Assembly: GCA_013335405.1 (NCBI GenBank)
Contig: JAAXVR010000001.1
Span: 160,200-224,199 of the forward strand
From: Chlorobiaceae bacterium
GTDB taxonomy: Bacteria; Bacteroidota; Chlorobiia; Chlorobiales; Chlorobiaceae
DNA length: 64,000 bases
Direction: 5' to 3'
Shown here: in pieces, positions 9,537-18,857 of the stretch
Layout: the number at the start of each line of letters is the position of its first letter
Position numbering within the stretch: the stretch's first letter is position 1
Position numbers and translations under genes: made by a program
Notes under the pieces: model-generated
Database searches by the model: none
What the model was told of the DNA's origin: nothing
What the model saw: the letters and a program-made list of their open reading frames with translations, nothing else

Positions 9537-10154
9537 TTGAAACAGCAGTTACAAAAATATCTGACCATCCCAAACCAGCTGACAGCCCTGAGGATACTTC
9601 TCGTGCCGGTTTTCGTCATCCTCCTGCTCCAGGAAGATCCCCTCTCCAAGGTTTCCGGTGTCATCGTTTTCGCCATAGCTTCGCTGACAGACATATACGA
9701 CGGTTACCATGCCCGCAAGTATGGCGAGACCACCAGACTTGGCGCTTTTCTTGATCCCCTCGCCGACAAGCTGCTGATCACGGCGGCTTTTCTGCTCTAC
9801 GTATGGCTCGGTTACCTTCAGCTCTGGATGGTCCTGCTTGTCGTTGTCAGGGACGTGGTCATAACCGGGCTGAGGGTTTATGCGGAAATGAAGGACAAGC
9901 CCGTCGTGACAAGCATGGAGGCGAAATACAAAACCCTCGCTCAGCACATTTTCGTCTATGCGGTCATGTTTCTCGTGCTTCTCAAGGAGACCGCCTTTCT
10001 CGGCAGGGCCGCGACGAACATGATCAGCAGCTTCCTCATGAACGATATCCTGAATTACACGATGCTTGCCGTCACGGTGCTTACGGTCTATACGGGCATC
10101 TCCTACCTTGTGAGCAACTGGAAGGTATACCTCGGAAAACCTTTTCAGGGTTGA
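9537..10154 (+). CDS. pgsA: CDP-diacylglycerol-glycerol-3-phosphate 3-phosphatidyltransferase
   Basis: The 205-aa membrane protein begins IPNQLTALRILLVPVF after a short lead and has the CDP-alcohol phosphotransferase motif as DIYDGYHARKYGETTRLG followed by FLDPLADKLL (about 57-82). It makes phosphatidylglycerol phosphate from CDP-diacylglycerol and glycerol 3-phosphate. The start appears to be a TTG (9537-9539), because no ATG in frame precedes the conserved N-terminus. The next gene, 5 nt downstream, is pgpA, which catalyses the following step, so the two form a natural phosphatidylglycerol operon. Confidence 0.92.
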   Translation: MKQQLQKYLTIPNQLTALRILLVPVFVILLLQEDPLSKVSGVIVFAIASLTDIYDGYHARKYGETTRLGAFLDPLADKLLITAAFLLYVWLGYLQLWMVLLVVVRDVVITGLRVYAEMKDKPVVTSMEAKYKTLAQHIFVYAVMFLVLLKETAFLGRAATNMISSFLMNDILNYTMLAVTVLTVYTGISYLVSNWKVYLGKPFQG

Positions 10155-10159
10155 GGGAT

Positions 10160-10636
10160 ATGAAGTTTTTCGCTGCACGGGTATTGGGAACCTGTTTCGG
10201 TGCAGGGTATTTTCCCTGGGCTCCCGGGACGTTTACAAGCCTGATCGCCGTCCTGTTCTGTTTTTTCTTTCCCCGGGTCCTTGAACTGCAGGTAATCCCG
10301 GTCATGATTGCCGTTGCCTGCATTGCGGGGGTATGGTCCGGTGGCGTCATGGAGGAGCATGTCGGCAGCGATCCCTCGATCGTCACTATTGACGAACTTG
10401 CCGGCCAATGGCTTGCACTTGTCGCTCTGCCTGCCGGTATTTTTCCCCTTGCGCTCGCTTTCGTCTTTTTCCGCCTGTTCGATATCCTGAAACCCGGGCC
10501 TGTCGATGCCGCACAGCGCCTGCCCGGCGGCTGGGGCATCATGGCAGACGACGTGCTTGCCGGTCTCCTGGCAAATATTTCGGTACAGTGCGTACTTGCG
10601 CTGCTGCCGCTCATTCACCTTCCTTCGGGCCTGTAG
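10160..10636 (+). CDS. pgpA: Phosphatidylglycerophosphatase A
   Basis: An ATG at 10160, preceded by a TGAGGGA ribosome-binding site, gives a 158-aa membrane protein of the PgpA family: an N-terminal GYFPWAPGTFTSLIAV segment, DPSIVTIDELAGQW, and FRLFDILKPGPVDAAQ followed by GIMADDVLAGLLAN. It removes the terminal phosphate of phosphatidylglycerol phosphate made by the upstream pgsA product. The same frame remains open far upstream inside pgsA, but that part is a shadow. Its last 22 nt overlap the 3' end of the convergent dxs gene. Confidence 0.92.
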   Translation: MKFFAARVLGTCFGAGYFPWAPGTFTSLIAVLFCFFFPRVLELQVIPVMIAVACIAGVWSGGVMEEHVGSDPSIVTIDELAGQWLALVALPAGIFPLALAFVFFRLFDILKPGPVDAAQRLPGGWGIMADDVLAGLLANISVQCVLALLPLIHLPSGL

Positions 10637-12549
10637 AACTCCTTTATTTTCAAGGTCATCGCAGGAGTGTCGAAACCGGTTTCCCGGTAGAGATCGTCCA
10701 TGTGTCCATGCGTCACGAACGCGTCGGGAAGTGCAAGTTTCAGCACGGGTTGTTTGAGCCCGGCCGTGCAGAGGTGGTCGATCACGGCGGATCCGAGCCC
10801 TCCGATAGCGCTGTTCTCCTCGATAGTGACGAAATGGCTCGCCTTTGCAGCAATTTCACCGATGATCGACGTATCGAGCGGTTTGAGGAACCTCATATTG
10901 ACGACTGCGGCATCGATTCCGTTTTCCATCAGTACTTCGGCGGCCTCGAGGCCTTTCTGGACCATGTTTCCCATACAGAGCAGCGCGATTCCGCTGCCTT
11001 CGCGCACTGTTTTCGCCTTGCCGATCTCCACAGCGCAGAACTCCGGGCGCAGTTCAATCCCTGTTCCGTTGCCCCTCGGATAACGGATGGCGACCGGACC
11101 GTTCACCTGGTAAAGCGCGGTGTACAGCATGTCCCGAAGCTCCTGCTCGTCAGCTGGCGCCATGATCACCATACCGGGTACCGGCTGCAGATAGGAGAGG
11201 TCGAAGGTTCCGTGATGCGTCGGTCCATCTTCGCCCACGAGTCCCGCACGGTCGATCGCGAAAACAACATGGAGGTTCTGCTGGGCCACGTCATGGATGA
11301 TCTGGTCGTAAGCCCGCTGCAGGAAGGTCGAGTAGATTGCGCAGACCGGTTTGAATCCCTGGGACGCGAGTCCTGCGGCAAACGTGACGGCGTGCGGCTC
11401 GGCGATACCGACATCGTAGAAGCGTTTCGGTATGGCTTTCTGGAACAGGTCCAGTGATGTTCCGGTCGGCATCGCTGCGGTGATGGCCGTAATCCGGATA
11501 TCTTTCCGGGCCAGTTCCACAAGCGCTTCTCCGAAGATTTCCTGGTATTTCGGCTGTTGCGGTGCTGCCGATGTCCTGAGCGATTTGCCCGTAACGGTAT
11601 CGAACCCGCCGCTGTGCGCGTGCCATTTGCTCTGGTTTTCCTCGGCGGGCTTGAACCCTTTTCCTTTTGTCGTCAGCACGTGCAGAAGCTTGGGGTGAGG
11701 CAGGTCCTTCATTTCCTGCAGGGCCTTGACGAGCTGTTCCATATTGTGGCCGTCGATCGGGCCGAAATACCTCAGCCCGAGCGCTTCGAAGAAAGCCCCC
11801 GGGGTAAGGGCGGCCTTGATGCCATCCTCGATTTTGTGGAGGGCTTTCTGGGCTGAATTGCCAAGGTCGTTGTTGAAAAGGGATACCGAGTGCCAGATAA
11901 GCTTGCGGAGCCTGTTGTAGGTCTTGTTGAGGCTTATATTCACCAGGTGGTTTTTCAGCCCGCCGGTGCTTGGGGAGATGGCCATCTGGTTGTCGTTGAG
12001 AATCACGAGAACATCGGTTTTCAGGTCTCCGAGATGGTTCATCGCCTCGAACGCCATACCCCCCGTCATACTCCCGTCACCGATGACGGCAATCACTTTT
12101 TCCTTGCCGCCAGCCAGGTCTCTTGCTGCCGCTATTCCCGCCGCTGCCGAGATCGATGTGGAAGCGTGACCTGTCCCGAAGGCGTCGTAAGGGCTTTCGG
12201 AGATTCTTGGGAAACCGGCAAGTCCGCCATAGTGACGGTTACTCGGCATCCGACCCAGCCTTCCGGTCAGTATTTTATGCACGTAAGCCTGATGTCCCAC
12301 GTCCCAGACGATTTTGTCGCGGGGCGAATCGTAGACATGATGCAGCGCAATGGTCAGCTCCACGACCCCGAGGCTCGAACCGAAATGCCCCCCGTTTATC
12401 GATACCAGGTTGATCACTTCCCTTCGGCATTGTTCGGCAAGGGCGGCAAGTTCGGGTATATCGAGCTTTTTCAGGTCGTCGGGCGAATGTATATCGGCTA
12501 TACGCGGGGGAGTGATGATGGCGGAAGGCACCGGATTGGAGTCGGGCAT
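10615..12549 (-). CDS. dxs: 1-deoxy-D-xylulose-5-phosphate synthase
   Basis: The 644-aa thiamine-diphosphate enzyme condenses pyruvate and glyceraldehyde 3-phosphate to DXP, the first step of the MEP isoprenoid pathway and also the source of the PdxJ substrate. Visible features are DVGHQAYVHKILTGR, the TPP-binding GDGSMTGGMAFEAMN with NDNQMAIS, the transketolase pyrimidine-domain segment AIDRAGLVGEDGPTHHG, and a transketolase C-terminal domain. In a green sulfur bacterium the pathway feeds carotenoids, bacteriochlorophyll tails and quinones. The 3' end overlaps pgpA convergently by 22 nt. Length is normal. Confidence 0.96.
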   Translation of the reverse strand: MPDSNPVPSAIITPPRIADIHSPDDLKKLDIPELAALAEQCRREVINLVSINGGHFGSSLGVVELTIALHHVYDSPRDKIVWDVGHQAYVHKILTGRLGRMPSNRHYGGLAGFPRISESPYDAFGTGHASTSISAAAGIAAARDLAGGKEKVIAVIGDGSMTGGMAFEAMNHLGDLKTDVLVILNDNQMAISPSTGGLKNHLVNISLNKTYNRLRKLIWHSVSLFNNDLGNSAQKALHKIEDGIKAALTPGAFFEALGLRYFGPIDGHNMEQLVKALQEMKDLPHPKLLHVLTTKGKGFKPAEENQSKWHAHSGGFDTVTGKSLRTSAAPQQPKYQEIFGEALVELARKDIRITAITAAMPTGTSLDLFQKAIPKRFYDVGIAEPHAVTFAAGLASQGFKPVCAIYSTFLQRAYDQIIHDVAQQNLHVVFAIDRAGLVGEDGPTHHGTFDLSYLQPVPGMVIMAPADEQELRDMLYTALYQVNGPVAIRYPRGNGTGIELRPEFCAVEIGKAKTVREGSGIALLCMGNMVQKGLEAAEVLMENGIDAAVVNMRFLKPLDTSIIGEIAAKASHFVTIEENSAIGGLGSAVIDHLCTAGLKQPVLKLALPDAFVTHGHMDDLYRETGFDTPAMTLKIKEFYRPEGR

Positions 12550-12681
12550 GACTGGTATCTGTTTCAGGTTAAAGGTTACATTTTCCTATGCAGTAACCAA
12601 GATCAGGGCTTTCCGGTTCCGTCCGGGATTTTCAATCGAAGCATTCTCCGGAAAAGGGAAATCGTGAAACAGGGAGAATTG

Positions 12682-13110
12682 TCAGATTCCCGAGACCTGC
12701 AGAAGCACGCTTCTTCTGTCGCGGGGCCCGTCAAGTTCGATGAAGAAAAGTGACTGCCACTCGCCGAGCAGCAGCTTGCCTCCGTCAACGGGGATGGTTG
12801 CGGAAGCGTTCATGAATAGCCCGAGGAGATGCGAGTGGGCATTGTCGCGGCCATCCACGGAAGTGAGGTTGTGGAGGTAGTTGCCGTCTTTGGGTACGAA
12901 CCGCTTCAGGAAGATTTCCATGTCTTCGAGGAGGCTCTCCTCTTTTTCATTGATGGCGATGAACGCTGTCGTGTGGCGGCTCATCACGTTGAGCTGGCCG
13001 TTCGTGATTCCGGAAGCCGAAACTGCGGCTGCAGCCTCGGCGGTAATATCGATAATCTCGATCGGCTTTGTCGTGCGAAGCGAGATTTTTTTAATGATGA
13101 ATTGCATCAC
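12682..13110 (-). CDS. YjbQ family protein (UPF0047; secondary thiamine-phosphate synthase-like)
   Basis: The 142-aa protein belongs to the UPF0047/YjbQ family, recognised from SRHTTAFIAINEKEESLLED and the C-terminal half containing DGRDNAHSHLLG and the segment LLLGEWQSLFFIELDGPR. Some family members have a weak thiamine-phosphate synthase activity, but the physiological role is unclear. It lies upstream of dxs on the same strand with a 132-nt gap. Dxs is a thiamine-diphosphate enzyme, so a link is possible but this is only inference. Confidence 0.85.
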   Translation of the reverse strand: MMQFIIKKISLRTTKPIEIIDITAEAAAAVSASGITNGQLNVMSRHTTAFIAINEKEESLLEDMEIFLKRFVPKDGNYLHNLTSVDGRDNAHSHLLGLFMNASATIPVDGGKLLLGEWQSLFFIELDGPRDRRSVLLQVSGI

Positions 13111-13186
13111 GAATTCGTTATGGTTGGCGATCAGGCTCTACCGGAATGCACTCTCCGGGAAAAACGCGGGTAGCCATGCTGGTGCC

Positions 13187-14629
13187 TCAGGGGGTGATGA
13201 CAACGGCCTCGTGAGGTGAAAGCCTGACATGGAAAAACGGCGCATCGTAGGTCATGTCGGCGCTTTTGTCCACCTCTTCCGAACTGATGTAGTGCAGCGC
13301 ATTGATATCGAGATTTTCTGGCGAAGGGTGCCTGAACTCCATGGTTATGCCTGTGGCAGTGAAATTGGCGAGAACGAACGCGTAATCGCTGCCGAGAAAG
13401 CGCTGGAATCCGAAACAGTGCGAGGAGCAAGCGGTATTCACGTCAAGCCAGGATATCTGTCCTTCCTGGAAGAGGGTTTTTTTCTGCAACTGGAAAAGTT
13501 TGCCGTAGAGTTCCTCGAGATCGGTATCGTTCATTTCAGGAGCCTGTTTGAGAAGCTGCACGGGGATTTTCTTGTGGTATCCCGATATCTGGTCCTGATG
13601 CACGAGGTGCATGCCCGGCGCAGCAAGAAAGACCAGCGCGGCGGCCTTGTTGTTCAGGCCTATTTTTTCCGCGGCTCTCGGTTCATCGTGATTTTCGATG
13701 AAACGGCAGAGGTGTTTCTGATATTCCCACTGTCCCCTCAAATGGCCCGATAGCTTTTCGACATTGACCGGAGCACTGCTGATATAATCATAAAACGGTT
13801 TGTCATAGGTGAAATCGAACCCGAGCTGCTGGAGCTCCCATTCCTTGTTCCAGTAGGATTCGGCAAGGAACAGGAAGCCGGGGTGCCGTTTTTTCACCGA
13901 GGTTATCGCATTGCCCCAGAACTCCTGGGTCATGGGGCCGCTCAGGCGGTTCCAGGTGCTGTTGAAAACGCTCTTGAGGATCAGCATCGCGACGTCGCAC
14001 CGGACCGCATCACAGAGATCGCTGATTTTATGCAGGTTTTCAGTCATCATTTCGTGCGTTTCATGCCTCGCGTAGTTGAGCTGAAGCGTATCGGTCCACG
14101 GCGCGAAGAAAGGGTCCTTGCCGCATGCAAGGTACCTGCCCCTGGCATATTCGAATCCTGCACCGGGATCGTGGACCCATTCGGCACGCGGGAGGGATAT
14201 GAAATATTCAGGGTGCTGCGGAAGCCACTCGTTATCGAGTGCAAGATGGTTGGGGACGAAATCGAGCATGAGCTTCAATCCGAACGAAAGCAGCTTTTCC
14301 CTGAATTTCAGCAACTCCTCTTTGCCCCCCAGCATGTCACTTACCGTGTACGACGGGATCGAGTAGGGCGAAGACGCAATGTCAGCAGGGCTGACTTCAT
14401 CGACGTGTTCGAGGAAGGATGCCCGGAGACCGGAGTGCGCAGTCGCGATCGATCTGCTGAAAAGGCTGGGGTTCCATACTCCCATCAGCCAGACGATGTC
14501 GAATCCCGATGAAGCGAAGAATGCGAACTCGCTGTCGGGCACTGTGCCGAGGGTGACAGGCCTGTTGTGGAGAGTGCTCAGTTTTTTCAGCCAGATCCTC
14601 GTATTGATTTCGTAAACGAGAGGAAACAT
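13187..14629 (-). CDS. Alpha-amylase family glycosyl hydrolase (GH13-like)
   Basis: Starting at the ATG 14627-14629 the product has 480 residues and begins MFPLVYEINTRIWL. The four GH13 regions are present: DFVPNH (region I), VRCDVAM with the nucleophile Asp (II), LAESYW with the acid/base Glu (III) and FIENHDEPRA (IV). It should therefore be a catalytically competent alpha-glucan-active enzyme, but whether it hydrolyses or transfers cannot be told. A C-terminal beta-sandwich-like part follows. No signal peptide is obvious, so it is probably cytoplasmic and works on glycogen-type storage polymer. An in-frame upstream start (14674) would add 15 unconvincing residues. Confidence 0.85.
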   Translation of the reverse strand: MFPLVYEINTRIWLKKLSTLHNRPVTLGTVPDSEFAFFASSGFDIVWLMGVWNPSLFSRSIATAHSGLRASFLEHVDEVSPADIASSPYSIPSYTVSDMLGGKEELLKFREKLLSFGLKLMLDFVPNHLALDNEWLPQHPEYFISLPRAEWVHDPGAGFEYARGRYLACGKDPFFAPWTDTLQLNYARHETHEMMTENLHKISDLCDAVRCDVAMLILKSVFNSTWNRLSGPMTQEFWGNAITSVKKRHPGFLFLAESYWNKEWELQQLGFDFTYDKPFYDYISSAPVNVEKLSGHLRGQWEYQKHLCRFIENHDEPRAAEKIGLNNKAAALVFLAAPGMHLVHQDQISGYHKKIPVQLLKQAPEMNDTDLEELYGKLFQLQKKTLFQEGQISWLDVNTACSSHCFGFQRFLGSDYAFVLANFTATGITMEFRHPSPENLDINALHYISSEEVDKSADMTYDAPFFHVRLSPHEAVVITP

Positions 14630-14935
14630 TGCGTGACTGTTATTTGAGAAATGCTTTGAATGTGAATATAGCAACTATCGGTGCAAACATGCGTAACCCT
14701 CTGTAAAATATTCCGGAAGCGCAACAAAGACGCTGCCTCCGGAATGAAGGCCGGCCGGAGAGACGATTTTCCCCGATACTCCCGGGGCCCCGGGGAGTGC
14801 CCGGAAGTCAAATATTTGCGGTTATTTGTAAAAAGGGTAAAGTTGTACGAAATTCATCAGGAGATTTTTCGGTGCCCGACCGGGTTTATCCCTGAAATAC
14901 GGAGGCATCGCAACAGCATAACAGAGACAAGTGGT
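14630..14935. other. Divergent intergenic region with two GC-rich inverted repeats
   Basis: About 306 bases between the minus-strand amylase gene and the plus-strand helicase gene. Two hairpin-forming repeats are visible: ATTCCGGA at 14710-14717 with TCCGGAAT at 14738-14745, and a CCCGGGGCCCCGGGG-type near-palindrome at about 14778-14798. Neither is followed by a T run, so they are not standard terminators. The frame of the helicase is open through this stretch but the amino-acid sequence here does not resemble the family. Confidence 0.45.
14710..14745. repeat. Inverted repeat with interrupted stem
   Basis: ATTCCGGA (14710-14717) pairs with TCCGGAAT (14738-14745), and AGCG with CGCT inside it across a 3-nt bulge, leaving a 9-nt loop. 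Lies in the divergent region upstream of the helicase; role unknown. Confidence 0.5.
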
Positions 14936-17152
14936 TTGAGCGATTTTCTGAACGAACTCAACGAGGTGCAGCGCGGTGCGGTAACGGCAACATCGGGCCC
15001 GGTCATGGTTCTTGCCGGGGCCGGTTCCGGAAAGACCAGAGTCATCACCTACCGTATAGCCTACCTGATACGCAACGAAGGGGTATCCCCCTCGAACATC
15101 CTTGCCCTGACCTTCACCAACAAGGCGGCAGGCGAAATGCGCCACCGCGTCGATTCCCTGCTTCGACACGGCAGTGCAGGAGGATTGTGGATAGGTACGT
15201 TCCATTCGATTTTCGCTCGCCTGCTGCGAAATTATATCGACCTCCTCGGATTCAGCAGGAATTTTACCATTTTCGATGCCGACGACAGCAAGAGCCTGAT
15301 CCGGCAGTCGATGACCGAGCTCGGCATATCGCACGACTCGCTCCCGGTGAATACCGTCCAGGGAATGATCAGCAGGGCGAAAAACAGCTTCGTGCTCCCT
15401 GGGGAGTTCCAGCGGAGCGCGGGAGACTACAACCGGCAGAAAACGGCGCAGATATACGAACTCTACAGCAGAAAGCTGAAGGAAAACAACGCCCTCGATT
15501 TCGATGACCTGCTCATCAAGCCCATCGAACTCTTCAACCTGCATCCCGAAGTGCTCGAAGAGCTTCAGGAGATGTTCCATTACATCCTGATCGACGAATA
15601 CCAGGATACCAACCGGGCACAGTACCTCGTCGCGAAAATGCTCGGCGCCCGCCGCCGGAACATCTTCGTGGTCGGTGACGACGCGCAGTCCATCTATTCA
15701 TGGAGGGGTGCGGACATCACCAACATCCTGAATTTCCAGGACGATTACAAGGATGTTTGCACCTTCAAGCTTGTCGAGAATTACCGCAGTACCGGAAACA
15801 TCCTCAAGGCTGCCAACAGCGTTATCAGCAGAAACGTCAGACAGATAAAGAAAGAGCTGATATCCAACAGGAACCAGGGTGAGCCGCTGACACTGATGGA
15901 GGCGCAGGACGAGCGGCGCGAGGCTGAAAAGGTCGGGGAGCGCATCAACTCGATGCGCATGAAGCAGGAATATGAATTCGGCAGTTTTGCTGTTTTCTAC
16001 AGAACAAACGCCCAGTCGAGGGTGATCGAGGACGTCATGCGCAGACTGCGTATCCCGTACAGGATTTTCGGCAGTGTTTCGTTCTACAAGCGCAAGGAGA
16101 TCAAGGACGCCGTGGCGTACCTCCGGTTCATCCTCAACGATCGCGATGCCGAGTCGCTGCTCAGGATCCTGAATTTTCCTCCGAGGAAAATAGGTGATGT
16201 CAGCATCACCAGGCTCAGGGAGTTCGCGGAAGATAAAGGCATCACTCTCTACCAGGCAATCATCCGGGCTGATGAAGGGGGTTTCCAGCAGCGACTGGTC
16301 AACGCTCTCGGTTCGTTCGCCGGAGTCATCGAAAAACTCAGGGAGATGTCTCAAGGCGCCACGGTTTACGAAGTGCTTTCGGAGCTTTTCACCCTGACCT
16401 CGATTCCCCTCCTGCTGCAGGCCGAAAATACCGCCGAATCCCTTGCTCGCTATGAAAACCTGCAGGAACTTCTTTCAATGGCGAGGGATTTTTCCGACCA
16501 CAACCCGGACGGCAACACGCTGGGTGATTTCCTGGAAAATATATCCCTTGCCTCGAACTATGACGAGGCGCAGGATTCGGACAATTATGTCTCCCTGATG
16601 ACGGTGCATGCGGCAAAAGGGCTGGAGTTCCCTGTTGTCTTCATTACCGGGCTCGAGGAGAGGCTTTTTCCTCTCAATTCTTACGAACCCGAACAGCTTG
16701 AGGAGGAACGGCGTCTTTTCTACGTGGCCATGACCAGGGCCCGGGAGAAGATATTTCTTTCCTGGGCGCAGACCCGCTACCTTTACGGACAGCCCCATTA
16801 CTGCCTGAAGTCGATGTTCATAGGTGAAATTGATTCGTCTATCGTCCAGAAAGAGAGCGGAACCTATCTGTCAGAGCTTGCCGGTAAAGAAAAGACCGAT
16901 ACGGGCCAATCGCTCACGGAATTCCAGAGGCGGCAACAACAGGCATCGGCTCCGGCACTACCCGAAACGATGCAAAAAAAACAGCTGGACGCTATCCGTA
17001 AAGGTACGATGGTGCACCATGCCGTGTTCGGTTCCGGCACGGTGCTCGATGTCCAGGGGAGCGGATCAAAGCAGAAAGTCCGGATAAATTTCCGGAGCGC
17101 AGGCGAAAAGACGCTTATGGTCCAGTATGCAAATCTTTCGGTACAGAGGTAA
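14936..17152 (+). CDS. pcrA: UvrD/PcrA-type ATP-dependent DNA helicase
   Basis: From the TTG at 14936 the product has 738 residues beginning LSDFLNELNEVQRGAV, which matches the Q-motif region of UvrD/PcrA helicases. Walker A is AGAGSGKTRVITYR, motif II IDEYQDTNR, motif III VGDDAQSIYSWRGAD, and motifs V/VI include TVHAAKGLEFP and LFYVAMTRAREK. It unwinds DNA 3'-5' in repair and replication-fork maintenance. The C-terminal about 100 residues end in a PcrA-like tail domain (MVHHAVFGSGTVLDVQG). The frame is open upstream to 14681, so the exact start is uncertain; the TTG is chosen from the family start. Confidence 0.9.
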   Translation: MSDFLNELNEVQRGAVTATSGPVMVLAGAGSGKTRVITYRIAYLIRNEGVSPSNILALTFTNKAAGEMRHRVDSLLRHGSAGGLWIGTFHSIFARLLRNYIDLLGFSRNFTIFDADDSKSLIRQSMTELGISHDSLPVNTVQGMISRAKNSFVLPGEFQRSAGDYNRQKTAQIYELYSRKLKENNALDFDDLLIKPIELFNLHPEVLEELQEMFHYILIDEYQDTNRAQYLVAKMLGARRRNIFVVGDDAQSIYSWRGADITNILNFQDDYKDVCTFKLVENYRSTGNILKAANSVISRNVRQIKKELISNRNQGEPLTLMEAQDERREAEKVGERINSMRMKQEYEFGSFAVFYRTNAQSRVIEDVMRRLRIPYRIFGSVSFYKRKEIKDAVAYLRFILNDRDAESLLRILNFPPRKIGDVSITRLREFAEDKGITLYQAIIRADEGGFQQRLVNALGSFAGVIEKLREMSQGATVYEVLSELFTLTSIPLLLQAENTAESLARYENLQELLSMARDFSDHNPDGNTLGDFLENISLASNYDEAQDSDNYVSLMTVHAAKGLEFPVVFITGLEERLFPLNSYEPEQLEEERRLFYVAMTRAREKIFLSWAQTRYLYGQPHYCLKSMFIGEIDSSIVQKESGTYLSELAGKEKTDTGQSLTEFQRRQQQASAPALPETMQKKQLDAIRKGTMVHHAVFGSGTVLDVQGSGSKQKVRINFRSAGEKTLMVQYANLSVQR

Positions 17153-17209
17153 CCCTTGTTTGAGCGTACTTCGAAGAGGGTGCGTTTCATTTAAAACTAC
17201 AACAGCAGC

Positions 17210-18250
17210 ATGAGGATCCTTTTCGGTGTTCAGGGAACGGGAAACGGCCATATCAGCCGCAGCAGGGAACTGGTCCGAAGGCTCAGGGAAGACGGGCACG
17301 ACATCAGTGTGATCATCAGTGGCCGGAAAGAGAGCGAATTGAAGGAAATCGAGGTCTTCAGCCCTTTCCGGGTGTTGAAAGGGATGACGCTGGTGACCTA
17401 CAAGGGCAGGATGAACTACATCGAAACCATGTTCCAGCTCGACCTCATGCGGCTGATGTCCGACGTCCTTCTGCTCGACACGTCGGGCATCGACCTTGTC
17501 ATAACCGATTTCGAGCCGGTCACATCGATGGTCGCAAGGATGAGGAATATCCCGTCGATGGGCTTCGGTCACCAGTATGCATTCAAATACGACATCCCTA
17601 TTGCAAGGGGGAATGTTTTCGAGAAATACACCCTCCTGAATTTCGCTCCGGCTCGCTATAACGCAGGTCTGCACTGGAGCCATTTCGATCAGCCGATCTT
17701 TCCCCCGGTCATTCCGGCCTCGCTTTACGACAGGGCAATCCTGCCCCGGGTGGAGGGCAAGATACTCGTCTACCTGCCATTCGAGGAAGTTGAGGATGTG
17801 ACGGAGTTCATAGCTCCATTCAGCGGATTTGACTTTTTTATCTACGGCAAGGTAACCGTGGCCGGCGATGAAGGACATATGCATTACCGTACCTATTCCC
17901 GCGAGGGTTTCCTCGCCGATCTCATGGAGTCAGACGGGGTGGTCTGCAATGCCGGTTTCGAACTGCCCGGCGAAGCCCTGCATCTCGGCAAGAAGCTTCT
18001 TCTGAGGCCTCTCGACGGCCAGATCGAACAGGAATCGAACGCCCTGGCCATGGCCCGGCTCGGTTTCGGCATGGTCATGCACGCTCTCGATCGAGAGGTG
18101 CTCGGAGAATGGCTGAAAAGGCCATGCAGGGAGCCGTTGAACTATTCCAGAACCGTGGATTATATTGCTGAATGGATAAAAAACGGTCGCTGGGAGGACT
18201 TGCAGAAGTATACCGATGCGGCATGGAGCGAAAAGCCTCAACCATTGTAA
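17210..18250 (+). CDS. Glycosyltransferase-like protein (GT28/MurG-like fold)
   Basis: The 346-aa protein begins RILFGVQGTGNGHISRSREL, a glycine-rich GNGHxxR motif found at the start of GT-B glycosyltransferases related to MurG and of a family of uncharacterised proteins with this fold. A C-terminal GFELPGEALHLGKKLLLRPL segment matches the nucleotide-sugar binding region of such enzymes (G-x-E-x-x-E/Q-type). Donor and acceptor are unknown. It starts 57 nt after the helicase gene and its end precedes the nitroreductase start (18255) by only 4 nt, suggesting cotranscription with that gene and aat. Confidence 0.75.
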   Translation: MRILFGVQGTGNGHISRSRELVRRLREDGHDISVIISGRKESELKEIEVFSPFRVLKGMTLVTYKGRMNYIETMFQLDLMRLMSDVLLLDTSGIDLVITDFEPVTSMVARMRNIPSMGFGHQYAFKYDIPIARGNVFEKYTLLNFAPARYNAGLHWSHFDQPIFPPVIPASLYDRAILPRVEGKILVYLPFEEVEDVTEFIAPFSGFDFFIYGKVTVAGDEGHMHYRTYSREGFLADLMESDGVVCNAGFELPGEALHLGKKLLLRPLDGQIEQESNALAMARLGFGMVMHALDREVLGEWLKRPCREPLNYSRTVDYIAEWIKNGRWEDLQKYTDAAWSEKPQPL

Positions 18251-18254
18251 ACGA

Positions 18255-18842
18255 ATGTTTTTCAGGGATCTTGTAACGAAGGGCCGCAACTACGTGACGT
18301 ACGACGGTTCAGCAGCAGTTCCGGAAGAGCTGCTGCTCGACCTTCTGGAGCTTGCCTGTTACGTGCCTTCAAGGGGAAACCTCCAGCCCCTCAAATACCT
18401 GCTTGTAAGCGCGACTGCCGAAACCGGTGCGCTTGTTTCCATGCTGCTTCCGGAAGGCTCCTTTGCAGGGTGGGCCGGCGTTCCCGAAGGCGAACGGCCC
18501 CGTGCGTTCATCGTCATGTTCGGTGACCTGTGCCTCGGCAGTGAATTCGCCACGGACAGCGGGATTGCTGCCCAGACCATCCTGCTCGGAGCTGCCGATG
18601 CCGGTTATGGCGGCTGTATCGTTACCTCTTTCGACAGGGAGGGGCTTGCCGGTCATTTCGGCATTCCGGGTTTTTATCTTCCACTGCTTGTCATCGCCAT
18701 AGGAAAACCCTCGGAAACCGTGGTTATCGAGCAGATGTCGGAAGATGATCCGATCTCCTGCCATACCGATGCAAACGGCATCAGGCGCATTCCCAAGCGG
18801 GTGGTCCGGGACGTCCTGCTCAGGGCACGCTGCCGGGAATAA
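18255..18842 (+). CDS. Nitroreductase family flavoprotein
   Basis: From ATG 18255 the product has 195 residues. The N-terminal CYVPSRGNLQPLKYLLV matches the FMN-binding start of nitroreductases (the usual R-APSxxNxQPW motif) and the C-terminal half has GIAAQTILLGAADAGYGGC, the other conserved region, and LPLLVIAIGKP. It is expected to be an FMN-dependent NAD(P)H oxidoreductase, with the physiological substrate unknown. An earlier in-frame start (18216) would overlap the upstream gene. It is followed 15 nt later by aat. Confidence 0.85.
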   Translation: MFFRDLVTKGRNYVTYDGSAAVPEELLLDLLELACYVPSRGNLQPLKYLLVSATAETGALVSMLLPEGSFAGWAGVPEGERPRAFIVMFGDLCLGSEFATDSGIAAQTILLGAADAGYGGCIVTSFDREGLAGHFGIPGFYLPLLVIAIGKPSETVVIEQMSEDDPISCHTDANGIRRIPKRVVRDVLLRARCRE

Positions 18843-18857
18843 TGTCTCAGGCCTGCA

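Noticed and set aside
9803..10159. Longer N-terminus of pgpA inside pgsA
   Set aside because: The frame is open but the sequence has no relation to PgpA, while ATG 10160 has a good ribosome-binding site and fits the family start.
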